Source: Bradyrhizobium sp. ORS 375
GTDB taxonomy: Bacteria > Pseudomonadota > Alphaproteobacteria > Rhizobiales > Xanthobacteraceae
Direction: 5' to 3'
NCBI RefSeq assembly: GCF_000239775.1
Contig: NZ_CAFI01000295.1
Span: 1-64,000 of the forward strand
Length of the DNA stretch: 64,000 nt
Every line of letters begins with the position of its first letter. Position 1 is the stretch's first letter. Positions 42,580-50,510 of the stretch are shown here, piece by piece. Below the pieces are notes generated by a model. The model did not search any database and was not told the origin of the DNA. It worked only from the letters and a program-made list of their open reading frames with translations. A program made the position numbers and the translations under genes.

Positions 42580-42912
42580 TCATTTTGTAAAGCAGGCGGA
42601 GATCGCCTGCGGGTCGATGACGAGCCAGGCTCCGGCCTCGCGCAGCCGCGCCAAGCCATCGTGTTCGCCAGGTCGGACCACCAGCAACGACGAGAAGGTC
42701 GTCGTGCGCACGAGAGCCGCATCAGCCGATGCCGCAGCAAGCATTGCCTGCTGCCCGCTCCACCACGGCGGAAAAGCGACGGCCACGATCTCGCGTCCGG
42801 GATGCACCTGCAGCGACAGCGCTGCCACACCGATGAAGCTCGCGACCAAGAGCGCCATGGCGTTGAGCCAAGCCCGCGAGGACGAGGGTATGGTAGCACC
42901 AGACATCATCAC
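42580..42912 (-). CDS. Uncharacterised 110-residue protein with one membrane segment
   Basis: 110 residues with a single hydrophobic stretch (about 17-35) after a short polar leader that begins MMMSG. The rest is a small domain with VAVAFPPWWSGQQAMLAAAS, then a C-terminal GAWLVIDPQAISACF. Similar short proteins with PPW and a terminal Ala-Cys motif are found in alphaproteobacteria, but I do not know a function. It lies 24 bp upstream of the second chemoreceptor on the same strand, so co-transcription is likely, and it may modulate that receptor; this is inference only. Confidence 0.72.
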   Translation of the reverse strand: MMMSGATIPSSSRAWLNAMALLVASFIGVAALSLQVHPGREIVAVAFPPWWSGQQAMLAAASADAALVRTTTFSSLLVVRPGEHDGLARLREAGAWLVIDPQAISACFTK

Positions 42913-43044
42913 ATCTGAAGATAGATGGATGGTAATAACTTCCAGTAAACGATGATTGGAAACGCTGAAAAAGACAGCGCAACTCTCGCGAGCGCCGAGC
43001 GATGGACGCAGGGGAGAAGGTCGGCCGAGCTGTGTGGCCGAGAG

Positions 43045-43545
43045 CTAGACCGGTGGCACCGGCAAAGCCGTGACCGACTTGATCTTCTCCATCGCGAAGC
43101 GCGAGGTGACGTTCTTGAGCGGCACCGCGCTGATCAGCTTCTTGTAGAACACGTCGTAGCTCTGCATGTCCGCAACCACCACGCGCAGCATGTAGTCGAC
43201 GTCTCCGGCCATGCGGTAGAATTCCATCACCTCGGGCATCGAGCTGACCGCCTCGGCGAATTTCTTCAGCCAGGCGTCGGAATGGTCGGCGCTCTCGACC
43301 GAGACGAAGACGGAGATGCCGAGACCGATCTTGTTCTGATCCACCAGAGCGACCCGGCGCAGGATCACGCCGTCGGCCTCCAGCCGCTGGATGCGCTTCC
43401 AGCAGGGGGTCGATGACAACCCGACCCGGTCTCCGATCTCGGCGACCGACAGCGAGGCATCCTCCTGCAGAACCATCAGGATCTTGCGGTCGATGGCGTC
43501 GAGCCGGCGGTTGGCTTCGGGGCTCTGGGCGGAGACGTCGGACAT
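43045..43545 (-). CDS. Lrp/AsnC family transcriptional regulator
   Basis: 166 residues. The N-terminal helix-turn-helix (LDAIDRKILMVLQEDASLSV; VGLSSTPCWKRIQRLEADG) is followed by the RAM domain that binds amino acids (DVDYMLRVVVADMQSY). Such proteins control amino-acid use or are global. A perfect 10-bp-arm palindrome is upstream (43561-43586), which could be its own operator. No clear target gene is adjacent; nudC is upstream on the same strand, 139 bp away. Confidence 0.92.
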   Translation of the reverse strand: MSDVSAQSPEANRRLDAIDRKILMVLQEDASLSVAEIGDRVGLSSTPCWKRIQRLEADGVILRRVALVDQNKIGLGISVFVSVESADHSDAWLKKFAEAVSSMPEVMEFYRMAGDVDYMLRVVVADMQSYDVFYKKLISAVPLKNVTSRFAMEKIKSVTALPVPPV

Positions 43546-43560
43546 GGAGAAATTTGTTCC

Positions 43561-43586
43561 ATATGAGGGTCAGGAAACCCTCATAT
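43561..43586. promoter_or_regulatory. Perfect palindrome upstream of the Lrp gene, likely operator
   Basis: atatgagggt (43561-43570) and accctcatat (43577-43586) are exact reverse complements around a 6-base loop. It lies 16 to 41 bases upstream of the Lrp start codon, a position expected for an autoregulatory operator, although a leader hairpin is also possible. The AT-rich ends contrast with the GC-rich surroundings. Confidence 0.6.
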
Positions 43587-43684
43587 AGAGAAAATCGTTC
43601 CAAAGCAAGGATCGGCCGTTCAGACCCTCGGCACGGTGGCAGGCAAGAAGCGAACTGGGCTCGGTGACGGTCTCTTGGTACCCT

Positions 43685-44623
43685 TTATGCCCCGTCCTTC
43701 AGCCAGCGGCCGACCAGATGGTGGGCGATCGCAAAGGGATGCGGGCCCGCCAGTCCGTCCGGGTGCTGCCGTTGCAGCATCAGCCGGGCCTCGTCGCGGC
43801 TGAACCAGCGGACGTCCTCGAGCTCGGTGCGATCGATGACGATGTCCTCGTTCAGCGCCCGCGCGCTGCAGCCGATCATCAGTGACGAGGGATAAGGCCA
43901 GGGCTGCGTCATGTAATAGGTGACGTCCGTGCAGCGGATGCCGGATTCCTCGAACACCTCGCGGCGAACGGCGTCCTCGATGGTCTCGGCCGCTTCGACG
44001 AAGCCGGCGAGGCAGGAGTACATCCCGGCCGGAAACTGCTTCTGCCGGCCGAGCAGGCACTTGTCGCCGGAAGCGACCAGCGAGATCACCACAGGGTCGG
44101 TGCGCGGGAAATGCTCGGTCTTGCAGCTCGGACATTCGCGCTTCCAGCCGCCCTCGCGCATCGCGGTCTTGGTGCCGCAATTGGCGCAGAAGCCGTGGCG
44201 CTGATGCCACGACACCAGGGACTTGGCCATCGCGATCGTCGCGAGCTGGTCGACCGGGATCGCGCCTTGCATCGCCATGCCGCGCAGCTCGGTGACCGCC
44301 ACGTCGTCGCGGCCGGCGAGCTTCTCGACCGCGGCCGGCGAGATGCCCATGCCGAACACGGCGGCGCCGTCCTGCAGCCCCAGGAAGATCGTGCCCGGAT
44401 TGGCGCCGAAGCCGAGCGCCTCGTCGAGCGACAGCAGCGCGCGCAACTGCTCGCCATCACGCTTCAGCACCAGGGAATCGCGATGCACGACATAGGCGCG
44501 GGTCGACGGCTTGCCCTCGAACGCGAGCAGCTTGTCGTCATGGAAGCGCAGATGGGCGGCGCGCTCGATCGGATGGCCGACGAAGGCCGGCTTGCCCAGC
44601 GGAAACAAGTCGAATGGCGACAT
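43685..44623 (-). CDS. nudC: NADH pyrophosphatase NudC (Nudix, zinc ribbon)
   Basis: 312 residues. A zinc ribbon (FCANCGTKT; ECPSCKTEHF) precedes the Nudix box (GFVEAAETIEDAVRREVFEE, then SGI). The protein hydrolyses NADH to NMNH and AMP and, in E. coli, removes NAD caps from RNA. The N-terminal NUDIX-like domain is about 1-130. Its ATG at 44623 is 3 bp from the stop of the HIT gene, so the two form an operon with HIT first. Confidence 0.96.
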   Translation of the reverse strand: MSPFDLFPLGKPAFVGHPIERAAHLRFHDDKLLAFEGKPSTRAYVVHRDSLVLKRDGEQLRALLSLDEALGFGANPGTIFLGLQDGAAVFGMGISPAAVEKLAGRDDVAVTELRGMAMQGAIPVDQLATIAMAKSLVSWHQRHGFCANCGTKTAMREGGWKRECPSCKTEHFPRTDPVVISLVASGDKCLLGRQKQFPAGMYSCLAGFVEAAETIEDAVRREVFEESGIRCTDVTYYMTQPWPYPSSLMIGCSARALNEDIVIDRTELEDVRWFSRDEARLMLQRQHPDGLAGPHPFAIAHHLVGRWLKDGA

Positions 44624-44626
44624 CTT

Positions 44627-45046
44627 TCACCCTAACCAGATCTTGCGCCTGACGGCGCTGATGAAGCTCTCAACCTCCTGCGCGTCGTGCGGCACAGGCG
44701 GCGCGACGCCCCACACCGGACGTGGCCAGGCGACGTCACTGGTGCGGCGGGCGATGATGTGGATGTGCAGCTGCGGCACCATGTTGCCGAGCGCGGCGAC
44801 GTTGAGCTTGTCGCATTTGGTGATCTCTTTGATGGCCCGTGACACCCGTGTGATCTCGGTCATCAGCTGCGCCTGGGCGACCTCGTCGAGATCGATGATC
44901 TCGACCGCGCCCTCGCGCCGCGGCACCAGCAAAAGCCACGGATAGTTGGCGTCCTTGATCACCAGTACGCGCGACAGCGGCAGGTCGCCGATATTGATGG
45001 TGTCCTTCGCAAGTTGCGGATGCAGCGACCAGGCTGATTCGGGCAT
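44627..45046 (-). CDS. HIT-domain hydrolase with altered first histidine
   Basis: 139 residues, start ATG at 45046 (MPESAWSLHPQL). The HIT fold is clear (NYPWLLLVPRREGAVEIIDL; KLNVAALGN). The active-site motif reads QLHIHIIAR where the family usually has HxHxHxx, so the first histidine is Gln, while the nucleophilic middle and the last histidine stay. This variant is common in the alphaproteobacterial group of this length as far as I know. Nucleotide hydrolysis or transfer is likely; substrate unknown. In one operon with nudC. Confidence 0.87.
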   Translation of the reverse strand: MPESAWSLHPQLAKDTINIGDLPLSRVLVIKDANYPWLLLVPRREGAVEIIDLDEVAQAQLMTEITRVSRAIKEITKCDKLNVAALGNMVPQLHIHIIARRTSDVAWPRPVWGVAPPVPHDAQEVESFISAVRRKIWLG

Positions 45047-45186
45047 GCGGCGGGTTCCTGGCAGGACGGTCGGGCGGGGAGCTCGACGGCACCTAAAGCC
45101 TTTCCAAGCTGCGGCACAAGCCCGCGGCGCAGTGGGCAGGACCGGCAAAGCTCGCGCTTGCTTTCCGGACCGTTTGGCCCCAAATA

Positions 45187-45294
45187 GGCAGCGGGAGATT
45201 GGCGGTGGACGAGCCACTCGCCAACCGGGTCAGGTCCGGAAGGAAGCAGCCCTAACGAGGTCCGGATCGGGTCGCTCGTCAGTCTCCTACCTGT
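45187..45294 (+). ncRNA. ffs: Signal recognition particle RNA (small, 4.5S type)
   Basis: The conserved SRP apical motif is exact: ggtcaggtccggaaggaagc followed by agccctaacgaggtccgg, at 45228-45266. Upstream cagcgggagat and downstream gtctcctacctg pair to close a long hairpin, and ggcggtgg/ccactcgcc forms a smaller stem. It associates with Ffh to target membrane proteins. The ends are estimated from base pairing. It is divergent from the HIT-nudC operon and just upstream of dnaX, an arrangement common in alphaproteobacteria. Confidence 0.93.
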
Positions 45295-45421
45295 TTTCTC
45301 GAGCGAATCGCGCAAAGTTGGCGGGGACCCCGCGCAGGGCGGGCGCTCGACCGCACTTCGGCTGATTGCGGGTACGATCGCGATCGATGCCGATCTGGAA
45401 TACTCACTTGCGGATCGCTCG

Positions 45422-47260
45422 ATGACTGACGCTGGCGCCCCACCTCTTCCGCCCGACAGCGCCGACGCTCCCGCCAAGCCCTACCGGGTGCTGGCGCGCA
45501 AATACCGCCCCTCCAGCTTCGCGGATCTGATCGGCCAGGAGGCCGTCGTGCGCACGGTCTCGAACGCGTTCGAGACCGGCCGCATTCCGCAGGCTTGGAT
45601 CCTCACCGGCGTCCGCGGCGTCGGCAAGACGACGACCGCCCGCATCCTCGCCCGTGCCTTGAATTACGAGCTGCCTGACGGCTCGGTGAAGGGCCCGACC
45701 ATCCACATGCCGGTGCTCGGCACCCATTGCCAGGCGATCATGGAAAGCCGGCACATGGACATCCTGGAGATGGATGCGGCGTCGCATACCGGCGTCGACG
45801 ACGTCCGCCAGATCAATGACAGTGTGCGCTACGCGCCGGCCAGCGCGCGCTACAAGGTCTACATCATCGACGAAGTCCACATGCTGTCGACGGCGGCGTT
45901 CAACGCCTTCCTCAAGACGTTGGAGGAGCCGCCGGAGCACGCGAAATTCGTGTTCGCCACCACCGAGATCCGCAAGGTGCCGGTGACGGTGCTGTCGCGC
46001 TGCCAGCGGTTCGATCTGCGCCGCGTCGAGGCCGACGTGCTGATGAAGCACCTCGCCGGCATCGCGACCAAGGAAGGCGTGACGATCGAGCCCGAGGCGC
46101 TCGGCATCATCGCGCGCGCCGCCGAAGGCTCGGTGCGCGATTCGTTGTCGCTGCTCGACCAGGCGATCGCGCACAGCGCGGGGGAGGTTCGGGCTGACGA
46201 TGTCCGGCAGATGCTGGGCCTCGCCGACCGTACCCGCGTCATCGACCTGTTTCATCATCTCGCCAGCGGCGACATTGCGGCGGCGTTCAAGGAATTTCGC
46301 GAGCAATACGACGTCGGCGCCGATCCGGTGGTCGTGCTGTCGGATCTCGCCGAGTTCGTGAACTTCGTCACCCGAGTGAAGGTCGTTCCGGCCACCGCCG
46401 ACAACGTCGCCTTCAGCGAAACCGAGCGTCTGCGCGCGCGTGATTTCGCGACCAAGCTGTCGATGCGCGTGCTGTCCCGGATGTGGCAGATGCTGCTCAA
46501 GGGCATTGCCGAGACGCAAGGCGCGACGCGTCCCGCGGCGGCCGCCGAGATGGTGCTGGTGCGCATCGCCTATGCGGCCGATCTGCCGACGCCCGACGAA
46601 GCCATCCGCATGATCGACCAGAATGGCGGCGGAGCACCGGTGGTCACCAACGGCGGCGGGCGCTCTGCGCCGGCGCCCAGCATGAGCGCGGCAGCGCCGC
46701 CGGTCATGAGCTCGGCGCCGATACAGGCGCCGCGCGCGCAAGGTCCGACGCTCGCTGCTGTTGGCGGCGGCATGCGCCCGCAGGCGATGGCGTCGCAACC
46801 CTCGCCGGCATCACAGGACCAGCCGGCGCTGCGGCTGGCGAGCTTCCAAGAGCTGGTTGCGCTCGCCGGCAAGAATCGCGACCTCATCACCAAGAGCGCG
46901 CTCGAGATGGACGTGCGGCTGGTCCGCTTCGAGGAGGGCCGTCTGGAGATCGCGCTGGAACGGACTGCGCAGCGCTCGCTTGTCTCCGACCTCGGGCGCA
47001 AGCTCGAGGACTGGACCGGCCGGCGCTGGACCGTGATCGTCTCCAACGAGCAGGGACAGCCTACCTTGCGCGAGCAGAACCTGCGCGCCAAGAACGAGCG
47101 CGAGGCCGCTGCGGAAGCTGACCCGCGCGTGCAGGAGATCCTTGCGCGGTTCCCCGGTACCAAGGTGGTCGAAGTGCGCCGGCTCGCCCCCGAGCCGCCC
47201 GAATCGGACGCCAGTCCTGTCGAGCCGCCGGACGAGTCCGATTCTGATGAAGACTTCTAA
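45422..47260 (+). CDS. dnaX: DNA polymerase III subunit gamma/tau
   Basis: 612 residues, clamp-loader ATPase. AAA+ motifs: GVRGVGKTTTARILA (Walker A, about 63-77), VYIIDEVHMLS, sensor-1 ATTEIRKVP. Usual bacterial DnaX has four zinc-binding cysteines after Walker A; here only Cys103 remains (THCQAI), with Tyr82 and two others changed. Domain III then a variable Pro/Ala-rich linker (about 410-470) and a C-terminal tau-like region follow. No A-rich frameshift signal for a separate gamma is seen. It is first of the dnaX-ybaB-recR group. Its RNA neighbour is ffs. Confidence 0.95.
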   Translation: MTDAGAPPLPPDSADAPAKPYRVLARKYRPSSFADLIGQEAVVRTVSNAFETGRIPQAWILTGVRGVGKTTTARILARALNYELPDGSVKGPTIHMPVLGTHCQAIMESRHMDILEMDAASHTGVDDVRQINDSVRYAPASARYKVYIIDEVHMLSTAAFNAFLKTLEEPPEHAKFVFATTEIRKVPVTVLSRCQRFDLRRVEADVLMKHLAGIATKEGVTIEPEALGIIARAAEGSVRDSLSLLDQAIAHSAGEVRADDVRQMLGLADRTRVIDLFHHLASGDIAAAFKEFREQYDVGADPVVVLSDLAEFVNFVTRVKVVPATADNVAFSETERLRARDFATKLSMRVLSRMWQMLLKGIAETQGATRPAAAAEMVLVRIAYAADLPTPDEAIRMIDQNGGGAPVVTNGGGRSAPAPSMSAAAPPVMSSAPIQAPRAQGPTLAAVGGGMRPQAMASQPSPASQDQPALRLASFQELVALAGKNRDLITKSALEMDVRLVRFEEGRLEIALERTAQRSLVSDLGRKLEDWTGRRWTVIVSNEQGQPTLREQNLRAKNEREAAAEADPRVQEILARFPGTKVVEVRRLAPEPPESDASPVEPPDESDSDEDF

Positions 47261-47307
47261 GAGCATGATGCGGAAAGTGGGAACCGGTTTTCCGAAAGAT
47301 CATGCTC
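47261..47307. repeat. Rhizobial palindrome GAGCATGAT type between dnaX and ybaB
   Basis: gagcatgat at 47261 and atcatgctc at 47299-47307 form the outer arms, and cggaaa with tttccg the inner arms, around gtgggaaccggt. It begins directly after the dnaX stop. Closely similar palindromes are found in many Rhizobiales intergenic regions. Here it may form an RNA hairpin that tunes dnaX versus ybaB expression. Confidence 0.75.
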
Positions 47308-47336
47308 AACAAAAACACTGATGACGAGGTGCTCCG

Positions 47337-47657
47337 ATGGCTGACTTTCTCGGCATGATGAAACAGGCGGCACAGCTGCAATCGAAGATGCAGGAGATGC
47401 AGGCGGAGCTCGGCAATCTCGAGGTCGAGGGCATTTCCGGCGGCGGTCTGGTCGCCGTCCGCATGACTGCCAAGATGGACGTCAAGTCCATCAAGATCGA
47501 TCCGTCGCTCTTGAAGCCGGAGGAGTCCGAGATCCTCGAGGATCTCCTGGTCACGGCGCATGGCGACGCGCGGCGCAAGGCGGAAGCCGCGATGCAGGAG
47601 AAGATGCAGGCCATCACCGGCAAGCTCGGCCTGCCGCCCGGCTTCGGCTTCGGTTAG
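47337..47657 (+). CDS. ybaB: YbaB/EbfC nucleoid-associated protein
   Basis: 106 residues. [20 protein letters not shown] begins the long helical arm of the EbfC fold, followed by the beta region and C-terminal GLPPGFGFG typical of the family. It binds DNA as a dimer. Position between dnaX and recR is conserved in bacteria. ATG at 47337 with GAGGTG upstream. Confidence 0.95.
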   Translation: MADFLGMMKQAAQLQSKMQEMQAELGNLEVEGISGGGLVAVRMTAKMDVKSIKIDPSLLKPEESEILEDLLVTAHGDARRKAEAAMQEKMQAITGKLGLPPGFGFG

Positions 47658-47697
47658 TTCATGACGGGTTTCGGCTTGCTGGCGCAGCAGATGGGGT

Positions 47698-47828
47698 TCA
47701 CCTCTCCCGAAGGGAGAGGTCGGATTGCATCGCCAGATGCAATCCGGGTGAGGGCCTTAGGTCTCTCGGTTGCGGAAAACCCCCTCACCCGCGCCTGCGG
47801 CGCGACCTCTCCCCGCCGGGGAGAGGTA
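47698..47828. repeat. Double-hairpin repeats before recR
   Basis: acctctcccgaagggagaggt-type hairpin, cggattgc with gcaatccg, then a second half with ccctcacccgcg and cgacctctccccgccggggagaggt. The first part is the inverse of the element at 15608-15662. It fills most of the 215-bp ybaB-recR gap, so recR may be uncoupled from dnaX-ybaB here. Confidence 0.7.
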
Positions 47829-47872
47829 GATCGAGACTGCCGTCGTTCCTTGCTCCAGATGTTGCTGACCTG

Positions 47873-48472
47873 ATGGCTGTCGCCGGTCCTGAAATCGAGC
47901 GCCTGATCCAGCTGCTTGCGCGTCTGCCCGGTCTCGGGCCGCGCTCGGCGCGGCGTGCTGCCTTGCATCTGATCAAGAAGCGCGAGGCGCTGATGGTGCC
48001 GCTCGCGTCGGCGCTGCAGGTCGCGATCGACCGCATCCAGGTCTGCAAGACCTGCGGCAACATCGACACGCAGAGCCCCTGCACGGTGTGCACGGATCCG
48101 CGGCGCGATCCCGCGATGATCGTGGTCGTCGCCGATGTCGCCGATCTCTGGGCGCTGGAGCGCGCCAAGGCCAGCAACGGCCGCTATCACGTGCTCGGCG
48201 GCACCTTGTCGCCGCTCGATGGCGTCGGTCCGCAGGATCTCACCATCGACGCGCTGGTGCAGCGCGCGCATGCGCCGGAGGTGCAGGAGATCATCCTTGC
48301 GCTGAACGCCACGGTCGATGGCCAGACCACCGCGCACTACATCACCGACCTCCTGCAGGAGGCGAACGTCAAGGTCACGCGGCTGGCGCATGGCGTGCCG
48401 GTCGGCGGCGAGCTCGACTATCTCGACGAAGGCACGCTCTCGGCCGCGATGCGGCAGCGGACCTTGTTCTAA
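47873..48472 (+). CDS. recR: Recombination mediator RecR
   Basis: 199 residues. Helix-hairpin-helix ([19 protein letters not shown]), C4 zinc finger ([18 protein letters not shown]), Toprim domain ([16 protein letters not shown]), and the C-terminal [15 protein letters not shown] motif. RecR acts with RecO/RecF to load RecA at gaps and in DNA repair. Third gene in dnaX-ybaB-recR. Confidence 0.97.
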   Translation: MAVAGPEIERLIQLLARLPGLGPRSARRAALHLIKKREALMVPLASALQVAIDRIQVCKTCGNIDTQSPCTVCTDPRRDPAMIVVVADVADLWALERAKASNGRYHVLGGTLSPLDGVGPQDLTIDALVQRAHAPEVQEIILALNATVDGQTTAHYITDLLQEANVKVTRLAHGVPVGGELDYLDEGTLSAAMRQRTLF

Positions 48473-48488
48473 GCACAGACGGAAGTGA

Positions 48489-48917
48489 ATGATGACGAAC
48501 CGCGGATTCGGCAAACGGCTGGCTTTGGGCGCGATCTGGGTGGCGCTCTCGGCACCCTCCGTGCTTGCCCAGCAGGGCGAAGCGCCGCAGAAGGCCGGCA
48601 AGCCGCTCAACGCCGGCGACGTGCTGTCGGGTGAGTTGACCGCGCTGAAGGTCAAAGGGGCGAAGCCTGGCCAGCCCTCTGCCGCCTATCAGATCACCAG
48701 CGAGCCGCGCCGCCTGCCGCCGCCGAGCGGCCTGTGCAATCTCGAGACTGGCCCCGAGACGTTCCAGCTGGTCACCGCGAACCCCGCGCAGGCCTCGCAG
48801 TTGAAGGGCCTGCTCGGCAAGCAGATCGCCGTCAAGGTCGACGAGATCGCCTGTGCCCAGGATGCCGGGCAGATGAGCGAGGCCGTCGTGACCAAGTGGA
48901 GCCTGGTGAAGCGGTAA
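48489..48917 (+). CDS. Uncharacterised exported protein
   Basis: 142 residues with a signal peptide (about 1-27; GFGKRLALGAIWVALSAPSVLAQQ). The mature part has AYQITSEPRRLPPPSGLCNLE and ACAQDAGQMSEAVVTKWSLV near the C-terminus, with one or two cysteines. I do not recognise a family. It follows recR by 16 bp on the same strand and may be cotranscribed, but a link to recombination is unlikely. Confidence 0.75.
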   Translation: MMTNRGFGKRLALGAIWVALSAPSVLAQQGEAPQKAGKPLNAGDVLSGELTALKVKGAKPGQPSAAYQITSEPRRLPPPSGLCNLETGPETFQLVTANPAQASQLKGLLGKQIAVKVDEIACAQDAGQMSEAVVTKWSLVKR

Positions 48918-48962
48918 GAGCCGCTGCGCGCGTTCACTCGCATGCAGCGCCACAATCGCCGC

Positions 48963-49064
48963 CGTCATGGTCCGGCTTGACCGGGCGATCCGGTACGCCG
49001 CGGCCGCTCGGTCGTTCGCAGACCTCTCTGGAAGACTGAATCACCTGCCTTCGCGGAGGATGAC
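48963..49064. repeat. Palindromic remnant, CGTCATGGTCCGG type
   Basis: cgtcatggtccggcttgaccgg at the left and cttcgcggaggatgacag at the right resemble the ends of the GTCAT-type element at 36094-36189, but the arms are diverged. It lies between convergent genes. Confidence 0.4.
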
Positions 49065-49084
49065 AGTCTAGCTCTAGGCGACAG

Positions 49085-50467
49085 CTAGACCCTTACCGGC
49101 CCCAATTCATCGAAATGCCCGCGCCGCTGCAGCCACGCCAGCAGCACGAGGCTCGGGATCGCCACCAGCACGCAGATCACGAAGAACAGCGGCCAGCCGG
49201 TCGCCTTCGCCACATAGCCTGCGCCCGACGACAGATAGGTGCGGCCGACGGCGGCGAGGGCGGTGAGCAGCGCATATTGGGTCGCGGTATGCAGCGGGTT
49301 CTGACATAGGGCCGAGAGATAGGCGACGAAGATCACCGTGCCGATCGCGCTGGTGAAGTTCTCCGCCGAGATCGCCAGCGCCAGCGCCCATTGATTGACG
49401 CCGACCACCGCGAGCCAGGAGAACGACAGGTTCGCGAGCGCCTGCACGACACCGCCGATCCACAGGCTGGTGGCGAGCGAATAGCGCCGCGCGACGAAGC
49501 CGCCGGCAAAGCCGCCGGCGAGCGTGGCGGCGAGGCCGACGCCCTTCACGATCGCAGCATAGTCGACCTTGGTGAAGCCGAGATCGATCACGAACGGCGC
49601 GGTCATCGTGCCGGAGAAGGCGTCGGTGAACTTGAACAGCACGACGAAGGCGAGCGCAGCGAGTGCGTCGCGCCGGCCGAGGAATTCCAGGAAGGCGCCG
49701 GCAGCGGCATGCGCCACGCGGGCGAGGGCAGTGTCGGCGCCCATCGCGGCTTCGGCCTGCTTCGACTGAGCAGGTTCGGTCGCGGCCAGCGCTGTAATCG
49801 TGCCGATCAGCACCAGCGCCGCCATCACGACATAGCCCCACATCCAGGACGCCGGGCGCGTCAGTCCCGAACTCTCGAAGCCGCTGACCACGACCAGCGC
49901 GCCGGCGGTCGAGACCAGCATGCCGATCCGATAGGCGGCGACATAGGCGGCCATGCCGGCGGCCTGTTCGCTCTCCGGCAGGCTCTCCACACGGAAGGCG
50001 TCGACCACAATGTCCTGCGTCGACGACATCGCGGCGACCAGCAGCGCGGCCAGCGCCACCATGAACGGCGCATGTGCCGGGTCGGTCAGCGCCAACAGCA
50101 GGATCGCCGCGATCAGCAGCAGTTGCGCGAACACCAGCCAGCCGCGCCGCCGCCCGAACGCGCGCGTCAGCAGCGGCACATGCAATGCGTCGACCAGCGG
50201 CGCCCACAGGAATTTCAGCGTGTAGGGCGTGCCGACCAGCGCGAACAGCCCGATGGTGCCGAGATCGACCCCGAGCTCGCGCATCCAGATCTGCAGGGTC
50301 GAGCCCGACAGCGCCAGCGGCAGCCCGGAGGAGAAGCCGAGGAACAGCACCACGAGCACGCGCGGCTGCAGGTACACGGCCATGCTCTCGCGCCAGGTCG
50401 GCGCGGGCTTGGCGTTAGGCTTTGCAGCGGTCGCTGCGAGGTCGGATGTCGCGTCAGGTGCGGTCAT
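49085..50467 (-). CDS. ampG: AmpG-type muropeptide permease (MFS)
   Basis: 460 residues with about 12 membrane helices. The N-terminal half carries LGFSSGLPLALSGSTLQIWM and KFLWAPLVDALH, characteristic of AmpG, which imports GlcNAc-anhydromuramyl peptides for cell-wall recycling. The first 30 residues are a polar leader, unusual for E. coli AmpG. It follows rmuC by 43 bp on the same strand. No ampR or ampC is near. Confidence 0.85.
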   Translation of the reverse strand: MTAPDATSDLAATAAKPNAKPAPTWRESMAVYLQPRVLVVLFLGFSSGLPLALSGSTLQIWMRELGVDLGTIGLFALVGTPYTLKFLWAPLVDALHVPLLTRAFGRRRGWLVFAQLLLIAAILLLALTDPAHAPFMVALAALLVAAMSSTQDIVVDAFRVESLPESEQAAGMAAYVAAYRIGMLVSTAGALVVVSGFESSGLTRPASWMWGYVVMAALVLIGTITALAATEPAQSKQAEAAMGADTALARVAHAAAGAFLEFLGRRDALAALAFVVLFKFTDAFSGTMTAPFVIDLGFTKVDYAAIVKGVGLAATLAGGFAGGFVARRYSLATSLWIGGVVQALANLSFSWLAVVGVNQWALALAISAENFTSAIGTVIFVAYLSALCQNPLHTATQYALLTALAAVGRTYLSSGAGYVAKATGWPLFFVICVLVAIPSLVLLAWLQRRGHFDELGPVRV

Positions 50468-50510
50468 GACCGGGTGGTAGCAGATTTGCGCGGCTGTCGC
50501 GATGCCGCCA

